Positions 37,246-46,036 are shown, counted from the stretch's first letter. The stretch is 64,000 bases of DNA from Paenibacillus radicibacter (GCF_024721995.1 NZ_JANQBC010000010.1:1-64000), one strand, 5' to 3'. Notes: a model not told the origin generated them from the letters alone. Made by a program: numbers and translations.

Positions 37246-38719
37246 CAGAGGCAAGCGAAGTGGAAGCAGAGGAAATAGAAGAGAAGACAAACCTGTCGAT
37301 CTGTCTCATCTACCTGTGGCAAAGAATGAAGAGTATGAAGCCGAGATTATCGGCATTGGACATAACGGTGAAGGGGTAGGCCGTGTAGACGGCTTTACCC
37401 TTTTTATTCCTGGGGCACTTCCAGGCGAGCGTGTGCTGGTGAAGATACTCAAGCTGAAGAAGCAGTATGGGTATGGGAAGCTACTGAAGGTACTTGAAGC
37501 AAGTTCAGAGCGCGTGAATGCATCATGTGAAATATATGATAAGTGCGGCGGCTGTCAATTACAGCATCTGGATTATGAAGCGCAAATTCGCTGGAAACGT
37601 CAGTTTGTCGTAGACAATCTGGAGCGGATTGGGAAGCTGAAGGTGGCTGGGCAGGATGAAGCTGATGATAGTGATGCGTCTAAAGATGGTATCGTCGTGT
37701 ATCCGACGCTTGGGATGGAAGATCCTTGGCGCTATCGGAATAAGGCGCAAGTGCCGATCGGTGAAGAGCAAGGCGGTCTTGTGGGTGGATTCTACGCGCA
37801 AGGCAGCCATCGCATCGTCGATATGGACAAGTGTCTGATTCAGCATGAAGATAACGATGAAGTCATTACGAAGATCAAGGAAATCGGTAATCGCTTAGGC
37901 ATTACCGCATATAACGAAGAAACACATGCGGGACTATTACGACATGTTGTCATTAAGGTTGGTTTCACCACAGGTGAGATGATGGTTGTCCTTATAACTA
38001 ACGGATCACGAATCCCGAATCAAGAGCAATGGATTGAAGAAATTCGTGAGGCGCTTCCTAAAGTTGTGTCCATTTGTCACAACGTGAACAAAGAGCGCAC
38101 GAATGTGATCTTTGGTGCAGAGACGCGTGTCATTTGGGGACAAGAGCACATCTATGACTATATCGGTGATGTGAAATTCGCGATCTCCGCGAGATCGTTC
38201 TATCAAGTGAATCCGATCCAGACGGAAGTGCTGTATCGCAAGGCACTGGAATATGCAGCGCTGTCGGGGGATGAAGTTGTAGTCGATGCCTATTGCGGTA
38301 TCGGGACGATCTCATTGTTCCTTGCGCAGCACGCAAGCAAGGTGTACGGCGTTGAGATCGTGCCTGAAGCGATCGCGGATGCGACTCGTAATGCAGAGCT
38401 TAACGAGATCACGAATGTGAGCTTCGACGTCGGTGCGGCTGAAGATGTGTTCCCGAAGTGGTACGACGCGGGAGTGCGGGCTGATGTAGTGGTCGTCGAT
38501 CCACCTCGTAAGGGTTGCGACGAGGCGCTCATCGAGTCGATCCTCGCAATGCGTCCGAAGCGCGTCGTGTATGTGTCGTGTTCGGCATCGACACTGGCAC
38601 GCGATCTGCGGATGCTTGAAGATGGCGGGTACGTAACGAAAGTCGTGCAGCCGGTGGATATGTTCCCCCATACGGTGCATGTGGAGGCAGTTGTGTTGTT
38701 GGTGAGGAGAGAAGTGTAG
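37229..38719 (+). CDS. rlmCD: 23S rRNA (uracil-C5)-methyltransferase RlmCD-type
   Basis: The enzyme should use SAM to make 5-methyluridine at positions 747 and/or 1939 of 23S rRNA. A Lys/Arg-rich N-terminus is followed by a TRAM domain (about residues 35-95). Cys100, Cys106, Cys109 (CEIYDKCGGCQ) and Cys202 form the expected 4Fe-4S site. The SAM motif is VVDAYCGIGTISLFLA, and the catalytic Cys451 lies in VYVSCSASTLARDL. The length is 496 residues, with a variable acidic linker around 143-155. The 3' end (HTVHVEAVVLL) is a known integration hotspot in Streptococcus, which matters for the accessory region that follows. Confidence 0.92.
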   Translation: MTTKSSRGKRSGSRGNRREDKPVDLSHLPVAKNEEYEAEIIGIGHNGEGVGRVDGFTLFIPGALPGERVLVKILKLKKQYGYGKLLKVLEASSERVNASCEIYDKCGGCQLQHLDYEAQIRWKRQFVVDNLERIGKLKVAGQDEADDSDASKDGIVVYPTLGMEDPWRYRNKAQVPIGEEQGGLVGGFYAQGSHRIVDMDKCLIQHEDNDEVITKIKEIGNRLGITAYNEETHAGLLRHVVIKVGFTTGEMMVVLITNGSRIPNQEQWIEEIREALPKVVSICHNVNKERTNVIFGAETRVIWGQEHIYDYIGDVKFAISARSFYQVNPIQTEVLYRKALEYAALSGDEVVVDAYCGIGTISLFLAQHASKVYGVEIVPEAIADATRNAELNEITNVSFDVGAAEDVFPKWYDAGVRADVVVVDPPRKGCDEALIESILAMRPKRVVYVSCSASTLARDLRMLEDGGYVTKVVQPVDMFPHTVHVEAVVLLVRREV

Positions 38720-38785
38720 CCAACAATTTAAGTCTGCCCCTATCACACAAAGTCTACAACAGAGGACTTAAAGTTTGCCAATCAG

Positions 38786-38834
38786 CCGAGCGAAAATCAG
38801 GCATTGCCCCTGACAATCGCTCGGTTTTTCTTTT
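38786..38834 (+). terminator. Intrinsic terminator after rlmCD
   Basis: CCGAGCGA (38786-38793) pairs with TCGCTCGG (38817-38824), with an inner CAGG/CCTG stem and a T-rich tail. A further inverted repeat TTTAAGTC / GACTTAAA (38727-38734, 38765-38772) lies just upstream. Confidence 0.88.
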
Positions 38835-39245
38835 TTCAATTTTTATTTCAATTATTTCCCCAATCAATACAGCCTTCCTTGGGCTTTTCCTCATCTCATA
38901 TCTCAATCTTTTCCATCTAATCCTAAGCTCTTATTCCCTGCCTATCCTCCTGCCCTTAGTTCAAACTTAAATCGCTTTTTCTCGGTTATTTTTTCGGTGT
39001 TTTCCTCGGGATATTGGGGTTTCAGTGGCAGACTTAAAAAACTAACATTACACGGTAAATTATTTTGTGCTTAAAAGGAAAATCATTCCTTTTATCGAAT
39101 ATAATCAACAATTGGAATATAATACTAATAAGTGGGAATGAGTACGCTGAAAGGTTCATGTATTTGAGTATCGGTAAGTCAATCGATCTGGAATCGGGTA
39201 ATAGGCGAGAGTATTTATATTTTATGAATGAAACGAGGATGAAAC
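38835..39245. other. AT-rich intergenic region before the DUF1266 gene
   Basis: About 410 AT-rich bases with no supported gene. A small hairpin AAAGGAA/TTCCTTT lies near 39075-39095. The GAGGATG ribosome binding site of the next gene is at the right end. No promoter was placed with confidence. Confidence 0.5.
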
Positions 39246-39971
39246 ATGGGTTTTTTTAAAAAAATAGTGGGTGCACTGAGCAAGAAAAAGTATCGAAAAA
39301 ACCCCAATGCCTCTGTTTTAACTGTAGAACAGTATGCTGCTTTGAATGTCGGAGCAATCAATGCAGAACAGACGATGTACTTTTGTGATAGTTTGCATAC
39401 GGGGTCTGACACAAATGAGATAAGACGAAATCTTGCTGATTACTACGACATTGTTGATAGAGATACTGCATTAATGACTTTGGAATGGCTGAGTGGCAGG
39501 GGGCATAGAATCTATTTTGAGGCTATCAAACACTTTGTTTCAGGTCAATCCACAGCAGTTGACGAGACGGTTTTGGAAGAAGACGAAAAGGTGAATACAT
39601 ACAATTACATAAAAAATCTAAACAACACACTCGAAGATCTGGTAAAAAATAAGCATATCAACAATAGGGTAGACTTGAGCACACAATCTATTGTTGGCTG
39701 GGATATGGGTCGACTGGTTTTGATTACACGTTGCTGTTATGAAATGGCATATCTCTCAGAAGAAGAAGCTTGGAATTATATTCATAAAGCCCATAGAGAA
39801 TGTCAGAACACCTATGTGGACTGGAAAGAGCTTGCTGATGGCTATATCATTGGGAGATGTATGTGGGGCGGATCCAATGTGATGCTGTACGGTATTATGG
39901 AAATTGCAAAAGAGTTGATTGAGGATGATGAAAGTCCTTGGCTAAAATACCCGTTACGACAAAATACATAA
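39246..39971 (+). CDS. DUF1266 domain protein
   Basis: The 241-residue protein matches DUF1266 in its C-terminal half: WDMGRLVLITRCCYEMAYLS, EEEAWNYIHKA, DWKELADGYIIGRCMW and the closing SPWLKYPL. The N-terminus has a basic amphipathic stretch. The family has no established function; some members occur near polymorphic toxin or secretion loci, so an immunity or effector role is possible but unproven. Base composition is clearly more AT-rich than the upstream rlmCD gene. It is followed after 19 bases by a membrane-anchored unknown, probably in one operon. Confidence 0.8.
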   Translation: MGFFKKIVGALSKKKYRKNPNASVLTVEQYAALNVGAINAEQTMYFCDSLHTGSDTNEIRRNLADYYDIVDRDTALMTLEWLSGRGHRIYFEAIKHFVSGQSTAVDETVLEEDEKVNTYNYIKNLNNTLEDLVKNKHINNRVDLSTQSIVGWDMGRLVLITRCCYEMAYLSEEEAWNYIHKAHRECQNTYVDWKELADGYIIGRCMWGGSNVMLYGIMEIAKELIEDDESPWLKYPLRQNT

Positions 39972-39990
39972 AAAAAAGGAGAAATTTACT

Positions 39991-40464
39991 ATGGATTTAA
40001 AATTATTGGCTATACCAGTGGTACTGGTGATTGTTGGAGTGATTGTGATGGTGTTTCTGAACAAAAAGGGAGGGCGTTCTGCTGGTGTGGCTCAGGATGT
40101 TATGAAGAACTATGTGCGTGAACAGCTTCCGAATATGCAAAGTGCTAATTTGGATGTCATTAATTTGCTTCAGGATACAATAGACCCAGAGCATATTTGG
40201 GTAGTTGCTTATAACGACAGCGGAATATTCTTCATCCCGTCTACATCGAATCCTTTTACGCGATCAATTAAGAGATATGAGGATGAAGGTATCGATTATG
40301 TACCTTTTTCAGCGATTACGAATAAGTTGGTAGCACAAGACAAGAAGAAAATCAAATTGCATATAGGAGATGTAGTAAAATCTTTAAAGTATCAAAACAA
40401 AGATTGTTTTGGTACCAATCAAGAACAAGAACTATCTAAATTCATGAAATATTTAAGTGCCTAG
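39991..40464 (+). CDS. Membrane-anchored protein of unknown function
   Basis: A 157-residue protein with a single N-terminal transmembrane helix (LLAIPVVLVIVGVIVMVFL) followed by a soluble domain. That domain contains IDPEHIWVVAYNDSGIFFIP, where alternating hydrophobic residues suggest beta strands. I do not recognise the family. AAAAAAGGAGAAATTTACT provides the ribosome binding site. Its closeness to the DUF1266 gene and shared AT-rich composition suggest the two arrived and work together. Confidence 0.75.
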   Translation: MDLKLLAIPVVLVIVGVIVMVFLNKKGGRSAGVAQDVMKNYVREQLPNMQSANLDVINLLQDTIDPEHIWVVAYNDSGIFFIPSTSNPFTRSIKRYEDEGIDYVPFSAITNKLVAQDKKKIKLHIGDVVKSLKYQNKDCFGTNQEQELSKFMKYLSA

Positions 40465-40620
40465 AGTCTACTTATTATATGGATTGGGCATCCGAGAGAA
40501 CGATACTAAACATCGGCGGAGTAACGGACATATGCTTTACAGAGGAAGGCGGCAACGTCATAAAAAGAGTCTTTAAGCTATAAGCGTCGTTTATTTCAGC
40601 GAATGCAGCCACATCAAAAG

Positions 40621-40692
40621 GTTGTCCCATATACGCACCCCACACATATTGAGGCGGTTGTGTTGATGGAGTGGGATGGCACAGAAAGCTGA
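40621..40692 (+). pseudogene. Remnant resembling the 3' end of an rlmCD/rumA-type gene
   Basis: The frame at 40621-40692 reads PYTHPTHIEAVVLMEW before a stop, closely resembling the C-terminus of uracil-C5 rRNA methyltransferases (the intact gene at 37229 ends FPHTVHVEAVVLL). The upstream reading frame does not continue the enzyme. Only short DNA identities to the intact gene remain (GTTGTGTTG and GAGGC blocks), so it is not a recent duplication of it. It may be the far junction of an old element that integrated into the 3' end of an rlmCD gene. This reading rests on one short peptide. Confidence 0.5.
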
Positions 40693-40777
40693 GATTACGG
40701 TGGAGCGGGTTTGGAGAGTAGAACAGATCAGATAAGAATGTGAAACAGAAAATCCATAAATCAATAGATTAATCTTA
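40693..40777. other. Intergenic sequence after the rlmCD remnant
   Basis: No gene supported. Together with 40465-40620, it forms a degenerate stretch. Another short open fragment ends at 40582 (NIGGVTDICFTEEGGNV), which may also be gene debris. Confidence 0.4.
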
Positions 40778-40808
40778 AACACCTGATTCTAAAATCGGGT
40801 GTTTTTAT
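40778..40808 (+). terminator. Intrinsic terminator upstream of the siderophore genes
   Basis: AAACACCTGATT pairs with AATCGGGTGTTT around a short loop and ends in T residues. It insulates the Fur-regulated operon from upstream transcription. Confidence 0.85.
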
Positions 40809-40916
40809 TATTCATTTTATCTACTGCTGCCACAGATTTTCAAGGTAATTTATCGAGCCCAACTTGATAAAATCTTGGCGCAAATACGTCAATGCGAATT
40901 TTATCGAATTAAATAG

Positions 40917-40944
40917 TTGACACGATTATATTTATTGTTATACT
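40917..40944 (+). promoter_or_regulatory. Promoter of the siderophore uptake operon
   Basis: TTGACA (40917-40922) is followed after 16 bases by TATACT (40939-40944). The predicted start near 40951 puts the Fur box just downstream, so bound Fur would block initiation or early elongation. Confidence 0.75.
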
Positions 40945-40962
40945 TGAGTAGGATATTGCAAT

Positions 40963-40977
40963 TGATAATCATTATCA
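40963..40977 (+). promoter_or_regulatory. Fur box
   Basis: TGATAATCATTATCA is a perfect 7-1-7 Fur operator as defined in B. subtilis. It implies repression of the following transporter when iron is plentiful. Confidence 0.92.
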
Positions 40978-41060
40978 CTTCATTTCATACATAGATAATA
41001 AATTCATCAATTCAGTAATCTATTTGTCTATAAAACTTATATAAAGGGAGAGTATAGAAA

Positions 41061-42074
41061 ATGGGGAAATTAAAATTAACTGTTTTTTTAACAATAATTG
41101 TTTTGGTGTTGGCAGCTTGCTCAAATTCAAGTAATGGAAATGGTAAAACTGAAACTAGTGGGCAAGAAAATAGTTCTAATAAAGCTTCAACGGTTGACAT
41201 CAAGGATTCACATGGAACTGTTAAGGTTCCTGTAAACCCAAAAAATGTAATTGTTCTGGATAGTAGAGCTTTTGAAACTTTAGCTGATTGGAAAATTAAA
41301 CTAGTAGCTGCTCCAAAGGATGTAATGCCTGCGGATTCAACATATGTTAAGGATGCTTCGGTTAAAAATATTGGAAATCACCGTGAACCAAATCTTGAAG
41401 TTATAGCAGCTGCAAACCCTGAAGTTGTAATTATCGGTCAAAGATTTGCTAACCATTATGAAGCGATAAAAAAATTAGTGCCAAATGCAGCAGTTATTGA
41501 TCTGAATTTTGATGTTTCTGAGAAAGCAGAAAAACCTGGGGAAAACTTAATAAATGGATTTAAAAATGCTACAATTACTTTAGGTCAAATTTTTGATAAA
41601 AATGAAGAAGCTAAAAAATTAGTAGCTGATTTTGATAAATCTATCAAAGATGCTAAGGCTGCCTATAATGGGACGGATACAGTTATGGCTGTTGAAGTTT
41701 CTGGTGGGAATATTGGCTTTGTAGCTCCAAATTTTGGACGTGCTTGGGGACCTATGTATGAAATTTTTGGTTGGAAACCAGCTTTAGAAATTAAAAACGC
41801 TACTTCAGGTCATAAAGGTGATGAGATTTCTGTTGAAGCTATTGCAAAAAGTAATCCTGATTGGATTTTAGTACTAGATCGTGATGCTGCAGTATCTTCT
41901 ACAACGGATGCCGTTCCTGCAAAAGATGTTATTAATAAGTCACCTGCTCTTCAAAAAGTAACTGCTGTTTCTAAAGGACAAATTGTTTATGCACCAAATG
42001 ACACTTATACAAATGAATCAATCCAAACGTTTATAGAGATATTTAACAACCTTGCAAAAACTTTAGCTAAGTAA
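41061..42074 (+). CDS. Siderophore-binding lipoprotein (YclQ/FatB/CeuE-like)
   Basis: This is the extracellular receptor of an iron-siderophore ABC importer. The signal peptide ends in the lipobox VLAAC with Cys20, followed by a Ser/Asn/Gly-rich linker. The type III periplasmic-binding fold is seen from DSHGTVKVPVNPKNVIVLD, IAAANPEVVIIGQR and IAKSNPDWILVLDRD. At 337 residues it fits the family that binds catecholate-type siderophores such as petrobactin or bacillibactin precursors; the actual ligand is not evident. GGGAGAG precedes the ATG. Base composition is much more AT-rich than the surrounding core genes. Confidence 0.88.
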   Translation: MGKLKLTVFLTIIVLVLAACSNSSNGNGKTETSGQENSSNKASTVDIKDSHGTVKVPVNPKNVIVLDSRAFETLADWKIKLVAAPKDVMPADSTYVKDASVKNIGNHREPNLEVIAAANPEVVIIGQRFANHYEAIKKLVPNAAVIDLNFDVSEKAEKPGENLINGFKNATITLGQIFDKNEEAKKLVADFDKSIKDAKAAYNGTDTVMAVEVSGGNIGFVAPNFGRAWGPMYEIFGWKPALEIKNATSGHKGDEISVEAIAKSNPDWILVLDRDAAVSSTTDAVPAKDVINKSPALQKVTAVSKGQIVYAPNDTYTNESIQTFIEIFNNLAKTLAK

Positions 42075-42090
42075 TCTAAAGGAGCATAAC

Positions 42091-43119
42091 ATGGTGCTGA
42101 GAAAGACAATAGAAAAAAATTCTGGGGTTGAGAAAAATTCTCAACCCCGGCTTTATAACCACAACAAGTTATGGACAAAACCTTTTATATTAGCGATTAT
42201 AGTTGTTTTTATTTTGGGGATTATATCCCTATTTACTGGCGTTTATGATATTCGTGGACAAGAGGATGGAATGGAAATGTTTTTCATTACTCGTGTTCCA
42301 AGAACAGCAGCATTAATGCTTACTGGGGCTGCCATGGCCATGGCTGGACTCGTCATGCAGCTTATTACACAGAATCGTTTGGTTGAACCTACCACAACAG
42401 GAACGATTGAATGGGCCGGTTTGGGCCTTCTTATTGTTTACTTAGTATTTCCTGCGCCAACATTATTTCTAAGAATGACTGGTGCTATTGTTTTTTCTTT
42501 TATAGGAACAATGGTTTTCTTTTTATTTCTAAGAAGAGTTAAACTCCGTTCGTCTTTAATTGTTCCCATAATTGGACTGATGCTTGGAGCAGTTGTTTCT
42601 GCAGTTTCTACTTTTACGGGACTCCTTTTTCAAGCGACGCAAAATATTGAATCTTGGTTTGTAGGTTCTTTTGCGGCAATCCAAGTTGGAAGATATGAAT
42701 ATTTATGGATAATTGTAATTGTTACTTTTCTTATTTTTATTTATGCCAATAGACTGACTTTAGCTGGACTAGGGGAAGATGTTGCAACAAGTCTAGGAGT
42801 AAATTACAACCGGATCGTTCTTTTTGGTACGGGTCTTATTTCTTTAGCAGTTGGAATTGTTGCAGCTGTTATCGGAAACTTACCTTTTTTAGGATTAATT
42901 GTCCCCAATATTGTTTCCATGTTTAGGGGAGATGATCTTAGGAGTAATTTGCCTTGGGTATGTGTGATAGGAATGGGTACGATAACGCTTTGTGACATCA
43001 TTTCTCGAACCATTATTATGCCATTTGAAGTACCTGTTTCTTTAATACTTGGAACAGTAGGGGCAGTCGTATTTATTGCTATTTTATTGAGACAAAGAAA
43101 ACCAAGGAGGCTAAGATGA
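42091..43119 (+). CDS. Iron-siderophore ABC permease (YclN/FatD-like)
   Basis: A FecCD-family membrane protein of 342 residues forming one half of the import channel. Hydrophobic helices alternate with conserved segments such as RVPRTAALMLTGAAMAMAGL and LPFLGLIVPNIVSMFRGDDL, which are typical of FecCD permeases. AAAGGAGCATAAC precedes the ATG. Its stop overlaps the start of the next permease (ATGA), so the two halves should be made in equal amounts. Confidence 0.9.
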   Translation: MVLRKTIEKNSGVEKNSQPRLYNHNKLWTKPFILAIIVVFILGIISLFTGVYDIRGQEDGMEMFFITRVPRTAALMLTGAAMAMAGLVMQLITQNRLVEPTTTGTIEWAGLGLLIVYLVFPAPTLFLRMTGAIVFSFIGTMVFFLFLRRVKLRSSLIVPIIGLMLGAVVSAVSTFTGLLFQATQNIESWFVGSFAAIQVGRYEYLWIIVIVTFLIFIYANRLTLAGLGEDVATSLGVNYNRIVLFGTGLISLAVGIVAAVIGNLPFLGLIVPNIVSMFRGDDLRSNLPWVCVIGMGTITLCDIISRTIIMPFEVPVSLILGTVGAVVFIAILLRQRKPRRLR

Positions 43120-44180
43120 TCGCATTGGAATCTAGAAAAAAAGAAAATGTCGTAATCAATTCTAGCCTTCATAATGGGAATAGATCAGCTAGAGCCTTTC
43201 GTTCTAAGAAAGAAGAAAAACGTTATTGGATTTTGCTCATAACATTGATTGGATTGGGGCTACTTTCTTGCTATGGACTTTTAGTTTATAACAATCCAGT
43301 TCCGATAGATTCACCTTCTTTTATCCCAGTTGTTAAGAGAAGGATAGTGGCTATTGTTGCAATGCTTATTGCTGCCATTTGTCATAGTTTGACAACCGTT
43401 GCTTTCCAGTCGATTACGAATAATAGAATTATAACCCCTTCACTTTTAGGCTTTGAATCACTTTACTCCACCATTCATACGAGTACAATGTTTTTCTTTG
43501 GTGTTGGTGCAATGTTAAATTTCAGTGGTACTGGACCATTTATAATTCAAGTTATTGTTATGGTCATGATGAGTTTGATCCTTTATGGGTGGTTGCTTTC
43601 TGGAAAGTACGGAAATATGCAGCTTATGCTTTTGGTTGGAATTATTATTGGCACGGGGCTAAGATCTGTGTCAGCTTTTATGAGAAGACTTCTTTCCCCT
43701 TCTGAGTTTGATATTTTACAGACAAGATTGTTTGGTTCTGTTAATAATGCAGATTCTGCCTATTTTCCTATTGTAATTCCTATAGTAATCATTGTAGCAT
43801 TATTACTTCTTGCTCATTCTAAGAATCTAAATATATTGTCACTTGGAAAGGATGTCTCTACTTCTTTTGGAGTTAAACATCAATCGAGTATCATTTATAC
43901 GCTTGTATTAGTTTCTGTTTTGATGTCAATTTCAACAGCTTTGATTGGACCACTTACTTTCTATGGATTTTTAGTTGCAACTTTGAGTTATCAAGCGGCG
44001 CCAACCTATGATCATAGATATATTTTTCCAATGGCTCTTGCTATAGGGTTTTTGATAATAACGAGTGCATACTTTTTAATGTATCATGTATTCAATGCGC
44101 AAGGTGTAGTTTCTGTTATTATTGAATTATTTGGTGGAATCATATTCTTAATTGTGATTTTAAGGAAGAGGGCTCTATGA
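43116..44180 (+). CDS. Iron-siderophore ABC permease (YclO/FatC-like)
   Basis: The second FecCD-type permease, 354 residues. After a basic cytoplasmic N-terminus come about nine hydrophobic segments, with LGKDVSTSFGVKHQ as the loop expected to contact the ATPase and LIGPLTFYGFLVATLSYQ as the conserved late loop. It overlaps both neighbours by four bases. The order binding protein, permease, permease, ATPase is the yclQNOP-type gene set in a different order. Confidence 0.9.
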   Translation: MIALESRKKENVVINSSLHNGNRSARAFRSKKEEKRYWILLITLIGLGLLSCYGLLVYNNPVPIDSPSFIPVVKRRIVAIVAMLIAAICHSLTTVAFQSITNNRIITPSLLGFESLYSTIHTSTMFFFGVGAMLNFSGTGPFIIQVIVMVMMSLILYGWLLSGKYGNMQLMLLVGIIIGTGLRSVSAFMRRLLSPSEFDILQTRLFGSVNNADSAYFPIVIPIVIIVALLLLAHSKNLNILSLGKDVSTSFGVKHQSSIIYTLVLVSVLMSISTALIGPLTFYGFLVATLSYQAAPTYDHRYIFPMALAIGFLIITSAYFLMYHVFNAQGVVSVIIELFGGIIFLIVILRKRAL

Positions 44181-44929
44181 TAAAGATTGATAATGTTAGA
44201 AAATTGTATACGGATGAGGTAAAAATAGGACCATTAAATATCGAAATACCAAAAGCGGGTCTTACTTCTTTAATTGGACCAAATGGTGCTGGAAAGTCTA
44301 CGGCACTTTTGATGATTGGAAGACTATTGGATATGGATGAAGGTCAAATTCAGGTAGCAAATATGGATGTTTCTGAATCTAATTCAAAAGACTTAGCAAA
44401 AGTTTTAACTATTTTACGTCAAGAAAATCATTTTGTAACGAGGCTAACGATTAGACAACTAGTCGGATTTGGACGTTTTCCTTATTCAAAAGGAAGATTA
44501 ACGAAACAGGATGAGGCTATTATTTCTAAATATATCGATTTTTTAGGTTTGACTGATCTAGAAAATAGATATTTAGATGAGCTCTCTGGTGGTCAAAGGC
44601 AAAGGGCGTACGTAGCAATGGTTTTGTGCCAAGAGACGGAATATGTACTTTTGGACGAACCTCTGAACAATCTTGATGTGGCTCGTTCTGTTCAAATGAT
44701 GGAGCATTTGAGGCATGCTGCTAATGAATTTGGAAGAACAATTCTGACTGTTATGCATGATATAAATTTTGCAGCCAAATATTCGGATAGAATTTGTGCG
44801 ATGAAAGATGGACAAATTGCTGCTTTTGGAACAGTAGAAGAGGTTATGGATCCAGAAGTTTTGACAGATATTTTTGAAACGAAAATAGAAATTATCGATG
44901 GTCCTTATGGGCCAATTGCGATTTATTAG
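44177..44929 (+). CDS. Iron-siderophore ABC ATPase (YclP/FatE-like)
   Basis: The 250-residue ATPase drives siderophore uptake. Walker A is GPNGAGKST near residue 35, the signature is [13 protein letters not shown] and Walker B is [12 protein letters not shown], followed by the H-loop [10 protein letters not shown]. It is the last gene of the Fur-controlled operon; no clear terminator separates it from the SDR gene 29 bases on, which may be read from the same transcript. Confidence 0.92.
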   Translation: MIKIDNVRKLYTDEVKIGPLNIEIPKAGLTSLIGPNGAGKSTALLMIGRLLDMDEGQIQVANMDVSESNSKDLAKVLTILRQENHFVTRLTIRQLVGFGRFPYSKGRLTKQDEAIISKYIDFLGLTDLENRYLDELSGGQRQRAYVAMVLCQETEYVLLDEPLNNLDVARSVQMMEHLRHAANEFGRTILTVMHDINFAAKYSDRICAMKDGQIAAFGTVEEVMDPEVLTDIFETKIEIIDGPYGPIAIY

Positions 44930-44958
44930 TTATAATACTTCATCAAGGAGTGGATATC

Positions 44959-45675
44959 ATGCAAACGATTGATGGTAAAGTAGCGTTAATTACAGGAGCA
45001 GGACGTGGAATTGGACGTGCGACAGCAATAGCTTTTGCACAAGAAGGTGTTCATGTAGGTCTTGTTGGACGTACACTTGAAAATTTGCAACAAGTAGCAG
45101 AGGAACTGAAACAGTATGATGTGAAGGTAGCAATCGCTGCGGCAAATGTAGCGGATTTAGACTCCATCACTGCAGCAGTTGAATCCATTCGCGGCGAGCT
45201 TGGTGCAATTGATATTCTAGTAAACAATGCGGGCATTTCGAAATTCGGTAACTTCATGGATCTAACACCTGAAGAATGGACGAATATTATCGATGTCAAT
45301 GTAAAAGGTGTGTACTACACGACACGTGCAGTATTGACGGAAATGATCGAGCGCAAGACAGGCGATATCATTAATATTTCATCAACAGCTGGTCAGAAGG
45401 GTGCACCGATTACAAGTGCATATTCCGCTTCTAAATTTGCGGTTATCGGACTAAGTGAGTCATTAATGCTGGAAGTGCGTAAGCATAACATTCGTGTTTC
45501 AACGTTAACACCAAGTACGGTTGCCACAGATATGGCGGTTGAACTCAACTTAACGGACGGCAATCCCGATAAAGTGATGCAAGCAGAAGATTTAGCAGAC
45601 TTGATGGTTGCACAGCTGAAGCTTCATCCACGTGTGTTGTTAAAACATGCTGGACTTTGGTCAACTAATCCTTAG
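44959..45675 (+). CDS. Short-chain dehydrogenase/reductase (FabG-like)
   Basis: A classical SDR of 238 residues. The NAD(P)-binding motif is [10 protein letters not shown] near residue 10, the NNAG motif reads [10 protein letters not shown], and the catalytic Ser and YxxxK are in [20 protein letters not shown] followed by K. The substrate cannot be told; 3-oxoacyl-ACP reductases and related enzymes share this pattern. The start is ATG 44959 with AAGGAG eight bases upstream. Its higher GC compared with the siderophore genes suggests it belongs to the resident genome. Confidence 0.88.
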   Translation: MQTIDGKVALITGAGRGIGRATAIAFAQEGVHVGLVGRTLENLQQVAEELKQYDVKVAIAAANVADLDSITAAVESIRGELGAIDILVNNAGISKFGNFMDLTPEEWTNIIDVNVKGVYYTTRAVLTEMIERKTGDIINISSTAGQKGAPITSAYSASKFAVIGLSESLMLEVRKHNIRVSTLTPSTVATDMAVELNLTDGNPDKVMQAEDLADLMVAQLKLHPRVLLKHAGLWSTNP

Positions 45676-45694
45676 GAAAAATAGTTGAAGTATG

Positions 45695-45732
45695 AAGACG
45701 CTATTCTATGTATATGGGATGGCGTCTTTTTT
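45695..45732 (+). terminator. Intrinsic terminator after the SDR gene
   Basis: AAGACGCTATTC pairs with GGGATGGCGTCTT, followed by a T tract. It lies inside an open frame that starts at 45692, which argues that the frame's first part is not translated. Confidence 0.8.
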
Positions 45733-45768
45733 ATGGAAAAACTCCTTTAATAACCATGGGCAGTACGT

Positions 45769-45791
45769 TATAATTAAATTATCAGATAATT
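45769..45791 (+). promoter_or_regulatory. Possible promoter and 7-1-7 palindrome ahead of the small peptide gene
   Basis: A TATAAT hexamer (45769-45774) is followed at once by the palindrome AATTATC-A-GATAATT (45777-45791). The -35 region is weak. The palindrome differs from the Fur, PerR and Zur consensus, so the regulator is unknown. Confidence 0.4.
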
Positions 45792-45832
45792 ATATCCACT
45801 TAGCAAATAAATTACATATTGGAGGTATGGAC

Positions 45833-45961
45833 ATGTTCAATCGGAATAGAAAAATGATTTCCATAGCTCTAAGCATGGCTCTAGTCGTAACTATGTTGTT
45901 TGCAGGCGGCACAGTCTATGCGAAGACAGCAGGAGATAAGAAGGTTGAAGTTATTAAGTAG
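45833..45961 (+). CDS. Tiny secreted peptide precursor
   Basis: A 42-residue precursor with a clear Sec signal peptide: basic MFNRNRKM, a hydrophobic core (ISIALSMALVVTMLFAGG) and the cleavage site VYA. The predicted mature part is only 12 residues, KTAGDKKVEVIK. GGAGG lies seven bases upstream of ATG 45833; ATG 45827 is an alternative. The frame is open back to 45692, but that section holds a terminator. It could be a signalling peptide, or the remnant of a larger exported protein cut by a stop codon. No receptor gene lies next to it. Confidence 0.6.
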   Translation: MFNRNRKMISIALSMALVVTMLFAGGTVYAKTAGDKKVEVIK

Positions 45962-45996
45962 TTGTTGTTAATGAAATAACATACGATCTGCGAAAA

Positions 45997-46032
45997 AAAC
46001 GCCGGTGACCTTAAACAGGTGACCGGCGTTTC
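45997..46032. terminator. Bidirectional terminator
   Basis: AAACGCCGGTGACC pairs with GGTGACCGGCGTTT with one central mismatch. An A tract on the left and a T tract on the right suit termination from both sides, between the peptide gene and the converging VOC gene. Confidence 0.9.
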
Positions 46033-46036
46033 CATA

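Noticed and set aside
45692-45832. 47-codon N-terminal extension of the small secreted peptide
   Set aside because: It runs through a strong terminator and has no ribosome binding site; GGAGG is placed for ATG 45833.
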